Source: Pedobacter nutrimenti (GTDB lineage Bacteria; Bacteroidota; Bacteroidia; Sphingobacteriales; Sphingobacteriaceae). From it: 64,000 nucleotides of DNA. The stretch's first letter is position 1, and every line of letters begins with the position of its first letter. Positions 53,135 through 60,780 of this stretch are shown here, one piece after another. The notes under the pieces were generated by a model that searched no databases, had not been told where the DNA came from, and worked only from the letters and a program-made list of their open reading frames with translations. A program made the translations under genes and the position numbers. The stretch lies in the NCBI RefSeq assembly GCF_003208655.1, contig NZ_QKLU01000005.1, positions 216,889 to 280,888 of the forward strand. The letters are read 5' to 3'.

Positions 53135-54451
53135 TTATTTGGCCTTAATCCACGTTGCAATATCATTTATCAATACTGGAGATACGTTCGCCGGGGTATC
53201 GTATTGTTTTGCTGTACCCTTTTCTTGTTGGGAACTCAGAAGATGGTTCAGGTCCGGGTACAACTTGAGCATTACATTTTTTCTTTTGCCAAGTGCGTTG
53301 TTCCAGATGTTGTAGTTTTCTGCTGATACCTGGAAATCATAGGCTCCTTGTGCTATAAAAATTCTTTGTGCTACCATTTTTTTTGCGGTTTCAACCTGAT
53401 TGTAAGAATTCAGGTCCACCCAGTAAGATGCAGGAAGCCCCAGGATAACCGAGTCTGCTTTTATCGTTCCTAATTTAAATATCTTAGCCTTACTGACCTC
53501 CATTATTGCAGTGTCTAACTGTTTTTTCATGGCCAGCGTGGTGTCTTTGGAAGCTTCCACAATATATTTATTCTGTTCAATGATCAGATCAGGTAATTTA
53601 ACTGCTGGTGCAGCCAGTAACAGAATACCTTTCAGATCGGGCGCCAATGTTGCAATTCTTGGAGCAAGCATACCGCCCAGACTATGACCTAAAACATAAA
53701 TTTGCTTTTTGTCTGCTGTCGGAATGGTCTTTGCCAAAGCAACTGCAGCGAGCGCGTCATCTAAAACTTCTTCTTTAACTGTAAAAGATTTACCAAATTC
53801 TGCCTGGTACAACATGGTTCTTTTAACATAACGAATGGACGCAATACCTTTTGCGGCAAGACCGGCAGCGATGTCTTTTAAAGGTTTGTTTGGACCAATA
53901 GTTTCATCCATATCACTTGGCCCTGAACCATGAACCAGGACTACAATCGGGAAGTTATTTCCTTTTTTTGGGCTGGTCAATATGCCAACCAGACTATGAC
54001 CTGGTGTTTTAATGTATATTTCTTTCTCTTTATATAAAGAAGTATCGGCATAGGCCGGCTTGATATAGGATACCGCAGTTGATTTTGGTTTCAAAAATAG
54101 GCCAACTATTTTTTCGGCTTTATTGTATCCCAAAATGAAATCCTGATCGGCCTTACTGAATTTACCTTCCAGTGTTACCACGTAAAACTCCCCCTCGGTT
54201 TTAGTGCTTAACATATCCAGAGATTTAATTGTACCTAGGTTTTCTGCTAATTTGGTCCATAATTTAACCAGATCATCCTGGGAAACTTTTGATTGAAACG
54301 AAGGATCCAGATAAGCATAAGCTTCAGTAAATTTTTGGTCTTCCATTAATTTGAAGAAATCCTGTGAGCGGCCTATAAGTCCTAAAATATTTTGAGAAAA
54401 TGCAGTTGTAGTGATGAGAAGTGCACAAACTAGGAAAAGTATTTTTTTCAT
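53135..54451 (-). CDS. Exported alpha/beta hydrolase with DUF3887 domain
   Basis: This 438-residue protein has a signal peptide ending TTAFSQ. A DUF3887-like N-terminal domain follows (residues about 25-125; KLMEDQKFTEAYAYLDPSFQ), then an alpha/beta hydrolase of the dienelactone/acetyl-esterase type. Catalytic features: oxyanion and early motif PIVVLVHGSGPSDMDETIG, nucleophile elbow VLGHSLGGMLAPRIA, aspartate in QGAYDFQV and histidine in YPDLNHLL. It probably cleaves an ester or peptide-like substrate in the periplasm, but the substrate is unknown. A -7 element TATCTTTG lies upstream (54494-54487 on the minus strand). Confidence 0.9.
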   Translation of the reverse strand: MKKILFLVCALLITTTAFSQNILGLIGRSQDFFKLMEDQKFTEAYAYLDPSFQSKVSQDDLVKLWTKLAENLGTIKSLDMLSTKTEGEFYVVTLEGKFSKADQDFILGYNKAEKIVGLFLKPKSTAVSYIKPAYADTSLYKEKEIYIKTPGHSLVGILTSPKKGNNFPIVVLVHGSGPSDMDETIGPNKPLKDIAAGLAAKGIASIRYVKRTMLYQAEFGKSFTVKEEVLDDALAAVALAKTIPTADKKQIYVLGHSLGGMLAPRIATLAPDLKGILLLAAPAVKLPDLIIEQNKYIVEASKDTTLAMKKQLDTAIMEVSKAKIFKLGTIKADSVILGLPASYWVDLNSYNQVETAKKMVAQRIFIAQGAYDFQVSAENYNIWNNALGKRKNVMLKLYPDLNHLLSSQQEKGTAKQYDTPANVSPVLINDIATWIKAK

Positions 54452-54543
54452 TTAGTTTTTAAAAATTTAAGTTGTTGGTTCTGTACCAAAGATAATATTA
54501 TTTGTTTTAAGGCTGACTAATGAATTAGTTAATATTCGTTAAA

Positions 54544-54792
54544 TTATAGAAGGTTATTCAAAACTAATTTTGCTTCAAGTCGGACAAGCCCCCATTCCTG
54601 AATAACACTTATAAGCGGCAGAAGAGTTTTTCCATCCTTATGGTCTACTTTGGGAGAAATTTTGGCAAAAACAATGTGTTCTAAGATCTTATCTTCTTCC
54701 AGTTCTCTTAACTGATTGATCAGTATTTGCCTGCTGATAAAAGGATGGCCTTTGCAGCGTGCTAAGACGATTATAGTCCTGATTGATCCCAA
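54544..54792 (-). pseudogene. HxlR-type regulator remnant
   Basis: The frame holds the second half of an HxlR winged-helix domain: ISRQILINQLRELEEDKILE is the recognition helix and wing lead, followed by SPKV, GKTLLPLISVIQEWG. A few residues are missing from the wing, and the part before ISRQ (LARCKGHP) lacks the conserved GGKW...L...GP..F.EL sequence of intact members. The frame begins with TTG, and no good start exists upstream before a stop. This is the decayed remains of a small regulator gene. Confidence 0.6.
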
Positions 54793-54920
54793 GCAGGACC
54801 AGAGGAGACAGATCGTAAGCTGATCTGCCAGAATAGGGGAGGTTCAATTGATGATCTGGAAATGGTAGAAGGCGCAGGCACGATGCTTGATGAAGGGAGC
54901 GACAATTACTCATTGAAGAA

Positions 54921-55058
54921 TTGCGGCCGAGCAAATCGGATATGGGACTTACAAGGAAATTTCAGCGGGGTGCAAAGTTGCTGGATATTCAGGTACTCGA
55001 TCACTTGATCGTAAGCAAAAATGCTTTTTATAGTTTTGATGATGAAGGATTGATTTAA
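54921..55058 (+). pseudogene. RadC C-terminal remnant
   Basis: The plus strand encodes LRPSKSDMGLTRKFQRGAK, then LLDIQVLDHLIVSKNAFYSF and DDEGLI before a stop. This is the C-terminal third of RadC/MPN-domain proteins; LLDIQVLDHLIV is diagnostic. The preceding HNHPSG metal motif is absent or degenerate: DNA just upstream reads DNYSLKN in another frame. No start is present. RadC-like genes are common on mobile elements. Confidence 0.75.
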
Positions 55059-55176
55059 AGTTCTGATCTTTGAATAACCAATAGATTTTACAAACTTGCA
55101 CGCTAAATAAAACAAATAATAACGGACATTGAAAAACAAAAAAGCATCCAATTTTCATTGAAAGCTTTTTAAGTTA

Positions 55177-55213
55177 TCCTGGAAGGGGATTCAAGCCGCT
55201 CACCTGCGGTTTA
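55177..55213 (-). repeat. Degenerate copy of the tRNA-Arg 3' half (attachment-site-like)
   Basis: This 37-base stretch matches the 3' end of the intact tRNA-Arg at 56632-56667 over most of its length, with one inserted G and several substitutions. It shares CCTGGAAGGG, GATTC and CGGTTTA, in the same orientation. Such a partial repeat at a distance from a tRNA is the mark left by integrase-mediated insertion. Confidence 0.55.
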
Positions 55214-55229
55214 TTTTATCTGGAAATAT

Positions 55230-56129
55230 TTATTGCTTTTTTCCTATAATAAATAACTGTCTTCCAAGCATCATTTTGTTGATATTGTATCCTATTACTG
55301 CAAATACATCACTAAAACCGGCGTCTCTTAATTCATCCAAAAAATCCCATCCAAAATGCTGAAAACACAATATTCCTTCTGCCTCTTTTAGTGGATCCCC
55401 ATGATATTCAGGCTTCATTAGATGAACAATTTCACCCTTATCTGATAATTTTGCGCGAATTATATTTTGTTGGCTATTTGTTGCAAATGGTGCACTTAAT
55501 AGTACCGCTCCTCCATGTTTGGTTACTCTAAATAATTCTGCTAAAGCTAGCTTATAATTTGGGATATGTTCCAGATCTTCAAAAGTAAGTGACAGATCAA
55601 AATGATTATCCGGATAACTTAATTGCGTTAAGTCTTGAAAATAAATACTCTCAGAATTAAACCAACTGCTTGTAATATTGTAGTTATTTAATTCAGATAA
55701 ACGTTTATGAAACGTAGTCTGATGTTCTGAAAGATAGACATTCTTTGATTTACTAAAATAAGTATTAATTACTTCAAGGCAGAATCTCATTCTAGAAGAT
55801 AAATGGCTGTTAAGATCAATACATGACTCCCTAAAGTTGATTCCACTATTAGACCGATGAAGTTGATATTTATTCCCATTAATCTGGACATACTTGGACT
55901 TTACATTTTTCAATATGGCATCTTCAAAATTTTTCAAAAAATCATAATGTGAATTATACTTTGAAAAAGCATCCATAGATCTTATTTCAGCGGTAAATTC
56001 ATTTAAGATATTTGGAGGACACAAATAGCTGATGTCTTTTTTTAAAATGTCAATTTTTAGTGCTTTGAATTTTTTCTTTGCATTTTTTTTAATCCGATCA
56101 AGAGGGGTATCTTGTTTTAATATTTTCAT
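55230..56129 (-). CDS. Class I SAM-dependent methyltransferase-like protein
   Basis: This 299-residue protein has the second half of a methyltransferase domain clearly visible: LTQLSYPDNHFDLSLTFEDLEHIPNY (given in part: SYPDNHFDLSLTFEDLEHIP), then ALAELFRVTKHGGAVLLSAPF. The usual glycine-rich SAM loop is absent; in its place stands NVYLSEHQTTF, resembling the SE-type variant seen in polysaccharide-cluster methyltransferases. The N-terminal 130 residues are lysine- and asparagine-rich with no known motif. The gene is distinctly more AT-rich than its neighbours and lies between the decayed tRNA repeat and the intact tRNA-Arg, which suggests horizontal acquisition. The substrate is unknown. Confidence 0.75.
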   Translation of the reverse strand: MKILKQDTPLDRIKKNAKKKFKALKIDILKKDISYLCPPNILNEFTAEIRSMDAFSKYNSHYDFLKNFEDAILKNVKSKYVQINGNKYQLHRSNSGINFRESCIDLNSHLSSRMRFCLEVINTYFSKSKNVYLSEHQTTFHKRLSELNNYNITSSWFNSESIYFQDLTQLSYPDNHFDLSLTFEDLEHIPNYKLALAELFRVTKHGGAVLLSAPFATNSQQNIIRAKLSDKGEIVHLMKPEYHGDPLKEAEGILCFQHFGWDFLDELRDAGFSDVFAVIGYNINKMMLGRQLFIIGKKQ

Positions 56130-56629
56130 AAATTTTTAAATTTTAAATAAAAAGAGCTTATAAGCTGAATGTACTATAATATTACTACAAGTACAATTGT
56201 CAACTGGCTAAAGACTAGTGCCTCCTAAATTTTTTCTTTATTATTTTAAGAAGAACAAAAAAATGAGATCACTATCTAAAGCTGTGGAGCACCTGTTAAA
56301 AATATAGGTTTGTATTTTTGGATCATTTCCAATCTCCTTTGTTAAAAGCACAAAGCCTTTTAAAAAAAATTGTCCCATTTGAGCTAAAAGTAGGTCAAAT
56401 ATTTAAGGCGTATGATTTGCTATATGTAAAAGGGAACTATATGTTCTTGGGGGCGAGAAGTGTTAACGGAAGAGGTTTTGATTGTGAAGAGAACAGGCCA
56501 GCAAATCTTCAGAGACCTTTAATAGGAATTTTGTAATTTCATTTATAAAAATGAGCAGCAGTCCAATAAAGAAAAAGGATCGCTTTTGATGAGCAATCCT
56601 TAATCAAATGTGGCTTTAGCCATTTTTTG
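56130..56629. other. AT-rich stretch without a clear gene
   Basis: This 500-base stretch contains one open frame at 56318-56536 (72 codons, TTG start) that I cannot assign. Near its end, dropping one G from the G5 run around 56450 would change the C-terminus to GREVLTEEVLIVKRTGQQIF, which looks more protein-like, so this could be a remnant of a broken gene. A terminator for the tRNA lies at 56574-56602. Confidence 0.35.
56574..56602 (-). terminator. Terminator of the tRNA-Arg gene
   Basis: On the minus strand a 10-bp stem (AAGGATTGCT with AGCGATCCTT, one wobble pair) is followed by a T tract, about 28 bases after the tRNA. Confidence 0.75.
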
Positions 56630-56703
56630 TACCCTGGAAGGGATTCGAACCCCTGACCCACGGTTTAGAAAACCGTTGCTCTATCCAACTGAGCTACCAA
56701 GGC
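56630..56703 (-). tRNA. tRNA-Arg (UCU)
   Basis: This 74-base class I tRNA on the minus strand has acceptor GCCTTGG/CCAGGGT (with G-T wobbles), D arm GCTC/GAGC, anticodon stem ACGGT/ACCGT around loop TTTCTAA (anticodon TCT) and T loop TTCGAAT. CCA is not encoded. It reads AGA/AGG codons. Its 3' half has a degenerate second copy at 55177-55213. Confidence 0.95.
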
Positions 56704-56786
56704 ATTTCCTTCTTGGAGCGCCAAAGATAGGAGATATGCCTTAAAACCGCAAATCTATTTTGTGATTTGTCTATAAGGAATTGATA

Positions 56787-58169
56787 CTAAGGCGAAAATT
56801 CTACATTAAACTTTTTTCCAGGGTTGGCTGCTGTGTAGGAGAGGATGAGGTTAAGGATATAATCATTTGAAGGAAGCGGAGATAGCGTAGATTTCAGCAA
56901 CGCGGCATTATTTACATCCGTATAGGCAGAAATATAACCCATGCCATAAAATTGTCCTTTTTCTACCCAAAGGCAGCTTTGTTCATCTTCGGTTCTGCCC
57001 TGGTCAATGACAGCAAAAGTCGGAAGCATATCTTCCAGTTGCCGGATGGCATATTTAACCCTTACATTATAGGCTGCGGCCGATTCTTTACCAATGCAGG
57101 CACCACTACATTTTCCTTCCTCATGGCCCGTACAGGCAAGCCTGTTTTTTTGTATAAAACATAATCTTTCACATAAAAAATGCTCCTTTATAAGCATTCT
57201 GAGCAGGCTATGTCCTTCTGAAAGACTATTGAAATTGTACAGGGAAGGGCCTTGTTTTTTAAATTTGTCCACGCCAAGTCTTATATAGCCTCTTTGGTCT
57301 GTATAAGAAAAAAGGGAATATTTTTGTTCAAAACGCTTCATAGCCCTGTTGTTTTCAGGCCATAATCTTTTTATTTCAGTGGCTTCCAATATAAAAGCCA
57401 TCAACTCGGTCCCACAAATTTCAAAATCTATGTCATAGATATTTTTTAGAAATTCCTGGCGTTGTTTTCCAGAGTTGTTTCCGGTAAAATGTGAGCAGAC
57501 CCGTTTTTTTAGATTTTTAGCTTTACCTATATACAGGACCTTGCCTTTTTGATCCTTAAAATAATAAACACCAGGATTTTCTGGCAGACGCTCTATTGCA
57601 GATCCGGATAAATTTGGGGGAATAGCTTGTTCTTTTGAAGCTTTGTTCAGGGATTGGGAGATGTAACCTTGTTGATCGGCCCTGAGCAGCAAGCCCAGCA
57701 GTACAGCAGTTGCCGCTGCATCGCCACCCGCGCGGTGGCGGTTATTGAGCTCGATGTTTAAAGATAAACACAACTTTCCAAGACTGTAGGACGGGAAACC
57801 GGGAAATATTTTGCGGCTTAAACGAACCGTACATAGTTTTTTACACTGAAGTTTATAACCCGATTCCTCCAGCTGGTGTCTGATAAAGGAAAAATCGAAA
57901 TTCACATTATGGGCAACAAAAACCTTATCATGTAACAATTCGTAGATTTTACCTGCGAGCGATTCGAATTTTGGAGCTGTTGAAACCAGGTCATTGCTGA
58001 TCCCGGTTAAAGCTTCTATGTATGGGGGGATCGCATGATCGGGCCGGACAAGACTTTCAAAACTTTCAATGATCCTATTGCCATCATGGATTTGTATGGA
58101 AATTTCAGTTATCCCGTTTTGAGATGCATAACCTCCGGTCGTTTCTATATCTACAACAGCAAATAGCAT
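56787..58169 (-). CDS. DnaQ-type exonuclease fused to GIY-YIG nuclease
   Basis: This 460-residue protein starts with a DEDDh 3'-5' exonuclease domain (1-165) showing VVDIETTGGYA, AHNVNFDFSFIRHQL and HRAGGDAAATAVLL. A GIY-YIG endonuclease domain follows (about 195-275; NPGVYYFKDQKGKVLYIGKAKNLKKR), as in UvrC and Cho. The C-terminal region has paired cysteines (CERLCFIQKNRLACTGHEEGKCSGAC) suggesting a metal site. Fusions of this kind are widespread and resemble Cho-type incision proteins joined to proofreading nucleases; a repair role is inferred. It is alone on the minus strand with tRNA-Arg downstream. Confidence 0.92.
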   Translation of the reverse strand: MLFAVVDIETTGGYASQNGITEISIQIHDGNRIIESFESLVRPDHAIPPYIEALTGISNDLVSTAPKFESLAGKIYELLHDKVFVAHNVNFDFSFIRHQLEESGYKLQCKKLCTVRLSRKIFPGFPSYSLGKLCLSLNIELNNRHRAGGDAAATAVLLGLLLRADQQGYISQSLNKASKEQAIPPNLSGSAIERLPENPGVYYFKDQKGKVLYIGKAKNLKKRVCSHFTGNNSGKQRQEFLKNIYDIDFEICGTELMAFILEATEIKRLWPENNRAMKRFEQKYSLFSYTDQRGYIRLGVDKFKKQGPSLYNFNSLSEGHSLLRMLIKEHFLCERLCFIQKNRLACTGHEEGKCSGACIGKESAAAYNVRVKYAIRQLEDMLPTFAVIDQGRTEDEQSCLWVEKGQFYGMGYISAYTDVNNAALLKSTLSPLPSNDYILNLILSYTAANPGKKFNVEFSP

Positions 58170-58222
58170 GAATAAAAAGGATTAAATTCTGTGTAAATAT
58201 ACTAATTTTTTTAGTATATTAT

Positions 58223-58633
58223 TTATGCTTTCATTACCGTCTCTATTTTTATAGGATTTGTTAAAATTTTGTGTATTGGACATTTATCAGCAATCTGTAA
58301 AAGGCGCTGACGTTCTTCCTGGCTGAGTGATCCTGTAAATTCAATTTGTCTGCTTATCGTGGTGCTTTTATCAATCTGATCCTCACTACAAATTGCAAGT
58401 TCAATTTTTATGGCTTCAAGCGAATACTGTTTTCGGTCGGCATACATTCGAATAGTGATGGCTGTACAGCTGCCCAGACTAGCCAGCAAAAGCGCAGCAG
58501 GAGGCATTCCTTCATCTGTCCCACCCAGGTCTGCAGGTTCATCAGCATAGATCAGATGGCCTCCCGAAAAAACTTTTGTTTTATAATGTGATTTGTCCAG
58601 TTCTGTTACCGCGGTAATTTGTTTCTCTCTCAT
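58223..58633 (-). CDS. OsmC-family protein
   Basis: This 136-residue protein has the OsmC/Ohr fold. The ATG at 58633 is preferred to a TTG 14 codons upstream. Motifs include VFSGGHLIYADEPADLGG, PPAALLLASLGSCTAITIRMYA with the peroxidatic cysteine, and the late ADKCPIHKILTN with the second cysteine. The two-cysteine form reduces organic peroxides or acts as a thiol peroxidase in the cytoplasm. It is divergent from the thioesterase gene with 41 bases between starts. Confidence 0.93.
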   Translation of the reverse strand: MREKQITAVTELDKSHYKTKVFSGGHLIYADEPADLGGTDEGMPPAALLLASLGSCTAITIRMYADRKQYSLEAIKIELAICSEDQIDKSTTISRQIEFTGSLSQEERQRLLQIADKCPIHKILTNPIKIETVMKA

Positions 58634-58674
58634 AATGGAATTTAATTGTTTAAATTTACGATTAATCAGGAGCA

Positions 58675-59115
58675 ATGGAACAAATAGAAATTAATGAGCG
58701 TTTAAAATTTTTTCAAAACTTTATTGACCAGGAGGTTATAAATTCGCCTTCCCATTACATGAACTGGTTGAGACCTGTTGTTGTTTTTGCCAAAGCAGGG
58801 TCGCTCAGGTGCCGCTATACCGTCAGAAAGGAAATGACCAATCCCTATGGGATTTTACATGGAGGGGTAACAGCAGGTATTATTGATGATCTTATTGGGG
58901 CTACGGTTTACACTTTGGGCTTAGCCAATGCTTACACTACAGTTAATAATGCGATCGATTATTTTGCTCCTGCCAAACAGGGTGATGTGATTGAAGCGGA
59001 AAGCACTATTGTGAAAAAGGGAAGGGCCATCATTAATCTTCAGTGTGAAATATTCCTGCCTTCCAAAAACAGATTAATTGCCAGAGGATATTCTAATATG
59101 CTTAATGTAGGTTAA
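58675..59115 (+). CDS. PaaI-type hotdog thioesterase
   Basis: This 146-residue protein is a single hotdog domain. The family motif is NPYGILHGGVTAGIIDDLIGATVYTLG, given here as YGILHGGVTAGIIDD with the HGG turn; NAIDYFAPAKQGDVIEAEST and KGRAIINLQCEIF follow. It hydrolyses an acyl-CoA thioester, with unknown acyl group. It is a tetramer or dimer in homologues and lies in the cytoplasm. It stands alone and is divergent from the OsmC gene. Confidence 0.92.
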   Translation: MEQIEINERLKFFQNFIDQEVINSPSHYMNWLRPVVVFAKAGSLRCRYTVRKEMTNPYGILHGGVTAGIIDDLIGATVYTLGLANAYTTVNNAIDYFAPAKQGDVIEAESTIVKKGRAIINLQCEIFLPSKNRLIARGYSNMLNVG

Positions 59116-59217
59116 TCAATACCTGTTTTTGTGCTTAACAATAACTTGTTGCTGGCTTAAGATTGACTAAACAATTTAATCCAAGATTTGTTATACAGTT
59201 AAACAGCCAGATATAAG

Positions 59218-59469
59218 ATGTTAAGCAATTATTTGAACTTCGATTTTAATGTTCAGGGCAAACCTGTCAAAGGTTTTTGTATGAGAATTCATGATGATTT
59301 TCATGAAACCTATGCTGTGATTGTAGAGGGCTATCATTCTTTTTGTGTATGGCTGGACTCCAGTGCTACCTGGAGGTCATCAAAGTACACCAATGTCGAA
59401 CCAGGTGTACTGGAACGGATTATCGGACACCTGACCATCAGCAAAGAAGAAACAAATCCGGCTTTCTGA
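59218..59469 (+). CDS. Uncharacterised 83-residue protein
   Basis: This short soluble protein starts MLSNYLNFDFNVQGKPVKGF and includes MRIHDDFHETYAVIVEGYHSFCVWLD and a tryptophan-rich middle (ATWRSSKYT). It looks like a small alpha/beta domain. I do not recognise a family. The ATG at 59218 is preceded by a 103-base gap after the thioesterase gene and followed by a convergent transporter gene 12 bases downstream. Confidence 0.55.
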   Translation: MLSNYLNFDFNVQGKPVKGFCMRIHDDFHETYAVIVEGYHSFCVWLDSSATWRSSKYTNVEPGVLERIIGHLTISKEETNPAF

Positions 59470-59480
59470 ATCTGGAAAAC

Positions 59481-60752
59481 TTATCCAAAAAACAGGTAAC
59501 ACAGGGATATGGCCGTAATAATTCCCACAAGATCTGCGAGTAGCATAGCACCTACTGCGTAACGTGTGTTTTTTACATTGACTGCACCAAAATAAACCGC
59601 AATTACATAAAAAGTAGTGTCTGAGGATCCTTGCAGGATGCTGGACAATCTTCCTGCAAAAGAATCTGCCCCATGGGTAGTCATGGTATCGACCATCATT
59701 CCCCTTGCACCGCCACCGCTTAGTGGTTTAATCAGCGCAGTTGGAATACCATCTATAAAACGGGAATCGGCACCTATAATGGTACATAAGTGTTTAAGAC
59801 CATTAATGATCATGTCAAATGTACCGCTGGTTCTCAGCAGGCTAATGGCAATGAGCATGCCTACAAGATAGGGGATAATCCTGATGGCTGTTTCAAAGCC
59901 CCCTTTTGCACCTTCTACAAAGGCCTCAAAAATGTTAATATTTTTATACAAGCCCCCTAAAATGATCAAAAAGAAAATCAACAACAGTATTCCATTGCTG
60001 AGTATTCCTGAAAAAGACTGAAGGGCAGCCGTATTCAGGGTAGTAAGATACAGAACCATGAGGCCTATAATGGCCGATATGCCCAATACCCAGCCCAGAA
60101 TAACGGGTTGAAAGATATTGATCTTTTGTTTAAAGGACACGATGAGCATGGCAGCTATGGTTGCAACAAAAGTGGCAATCATACAGGGAACAAAAATATC
60201 TGTTGGGTTTGCTGAATTTAGCGAAGCCCTGATGGCTATAATACTAACCGGTATAAGGGTCAGACCAGAGGCATGCAGGCAAAGGAACATGATCTGGGCA
60301 TTTGAGGCGGTATTTTTGTCGGGATTTAACTCCTGAAGGCTTTCCATTGCTTTAAGGCCAAAAGGGGTTGCAGCATTGTCCAGTCCCAGTAAGTTAGCCG
60401 AAAAATTCATTACCATATGCCCGGTAGCAGGATGGCCTTTAGGTACCTCAGGAAAAAGTTTTGCAAAAAAAGGCCCAACAATTCTGGATAATAAACGAAT
60501 GCCACCAGCTTTTTCTGCAATGCTCATAAAGCCCATAAACAAAGCCATGATTCCTATGAGTTTCAAACATATATTAACGGCGGTCCAGCAGGTTTCAATG
60601 ACCCCATCCACTTTTAAAGGATTGCCCGGATCGCCAGCTTTTCCTATGATCATCCAGTTGAAAATTTCTGATTGACCCAGAAAGAAACATTTTATACTTG
60701 CGACTACAATAGCGACCAGGATAAAGGCTGACCAGATTCTGCTTAATGCCAT
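59481..60752 (-). CDS. Nucleoside-recognition (Gate) domain membrane protein, SpmA/SpmB fusion
   Basis: This 423-residue membrane protein has about eleven hydrophobic segments and two Gate domains. The first is around residues 55-165 (GIMALFMGFMSIAEKAGGIRLLSRIV, GHMVMNFSANLLGLDNAATPFGLKAM). The second is around 280-390 (GLKHLCTIIGADSRFIDGIPTALIKPLSGGGARGM). The arrangement equals Bacillus SpmA joined to SpmB. In non-sporulating bacteria such proteins are of unproven substrate, perhaps nucleoside or ion transport. The motif pair NLLGLDNAATP and PLSGGGAR is highly conserved in the family. It follows the M14 peptidase gene with a 28-base gap. Confidence 0.9.
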   Translation of the reverse strand: MALSRIWSAFILVAIVVASIKCFFLGQSEIFNWMIIGKAGDPGNPLKVDGVIETCWTAVNICLKLIGIMALFMGFMSIAEKAGGIRLLSRIVGPFFAKLFPEVPKGHPATGHMVMNFSANLLGLDNAATPFGLKAMESLQELNPDKNTASNAQIMFLCLHASGLTLIPVSIIAIRASLNSANPTDIFVPCMIATFVATIAAMLIVSFKQKINIFQPVILGWVLGISAIIGLMVLYLTTLNTAALQSFSGILSNGILLLIFFLIILGGLYKNINIFEAFVEGAKGGFETAIRIIPYLVGMLIAISLLRTSGTFDMIINGLKHLCTIIGADSRFIDGIPTALIKPLSGGGARGMMVDTMTTHGADSFAGRLSSILQGSSDTTFYVIAVYFGAVNVKNTRYAVGAMLLADLVGIITAISLCYLFFG

Positions 60753-60780
60753 GCGTTTGGTTTAGTTTAAGGGGCTAAAT

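Noticed and set aside
54689..55158. Minus-strand open frames overlapping the radC remnant
   Set aside because: They are the complement of the RadC-coding strand, which carries the recognisable protein signal, and have no domain of their own.
56318..56536. 72-codon frame between the methyltransferase and tRNA-Arg
   Set aside because: TTG start, no family, and a possible frame error near its end; kept only as a note in the intergenic entry.
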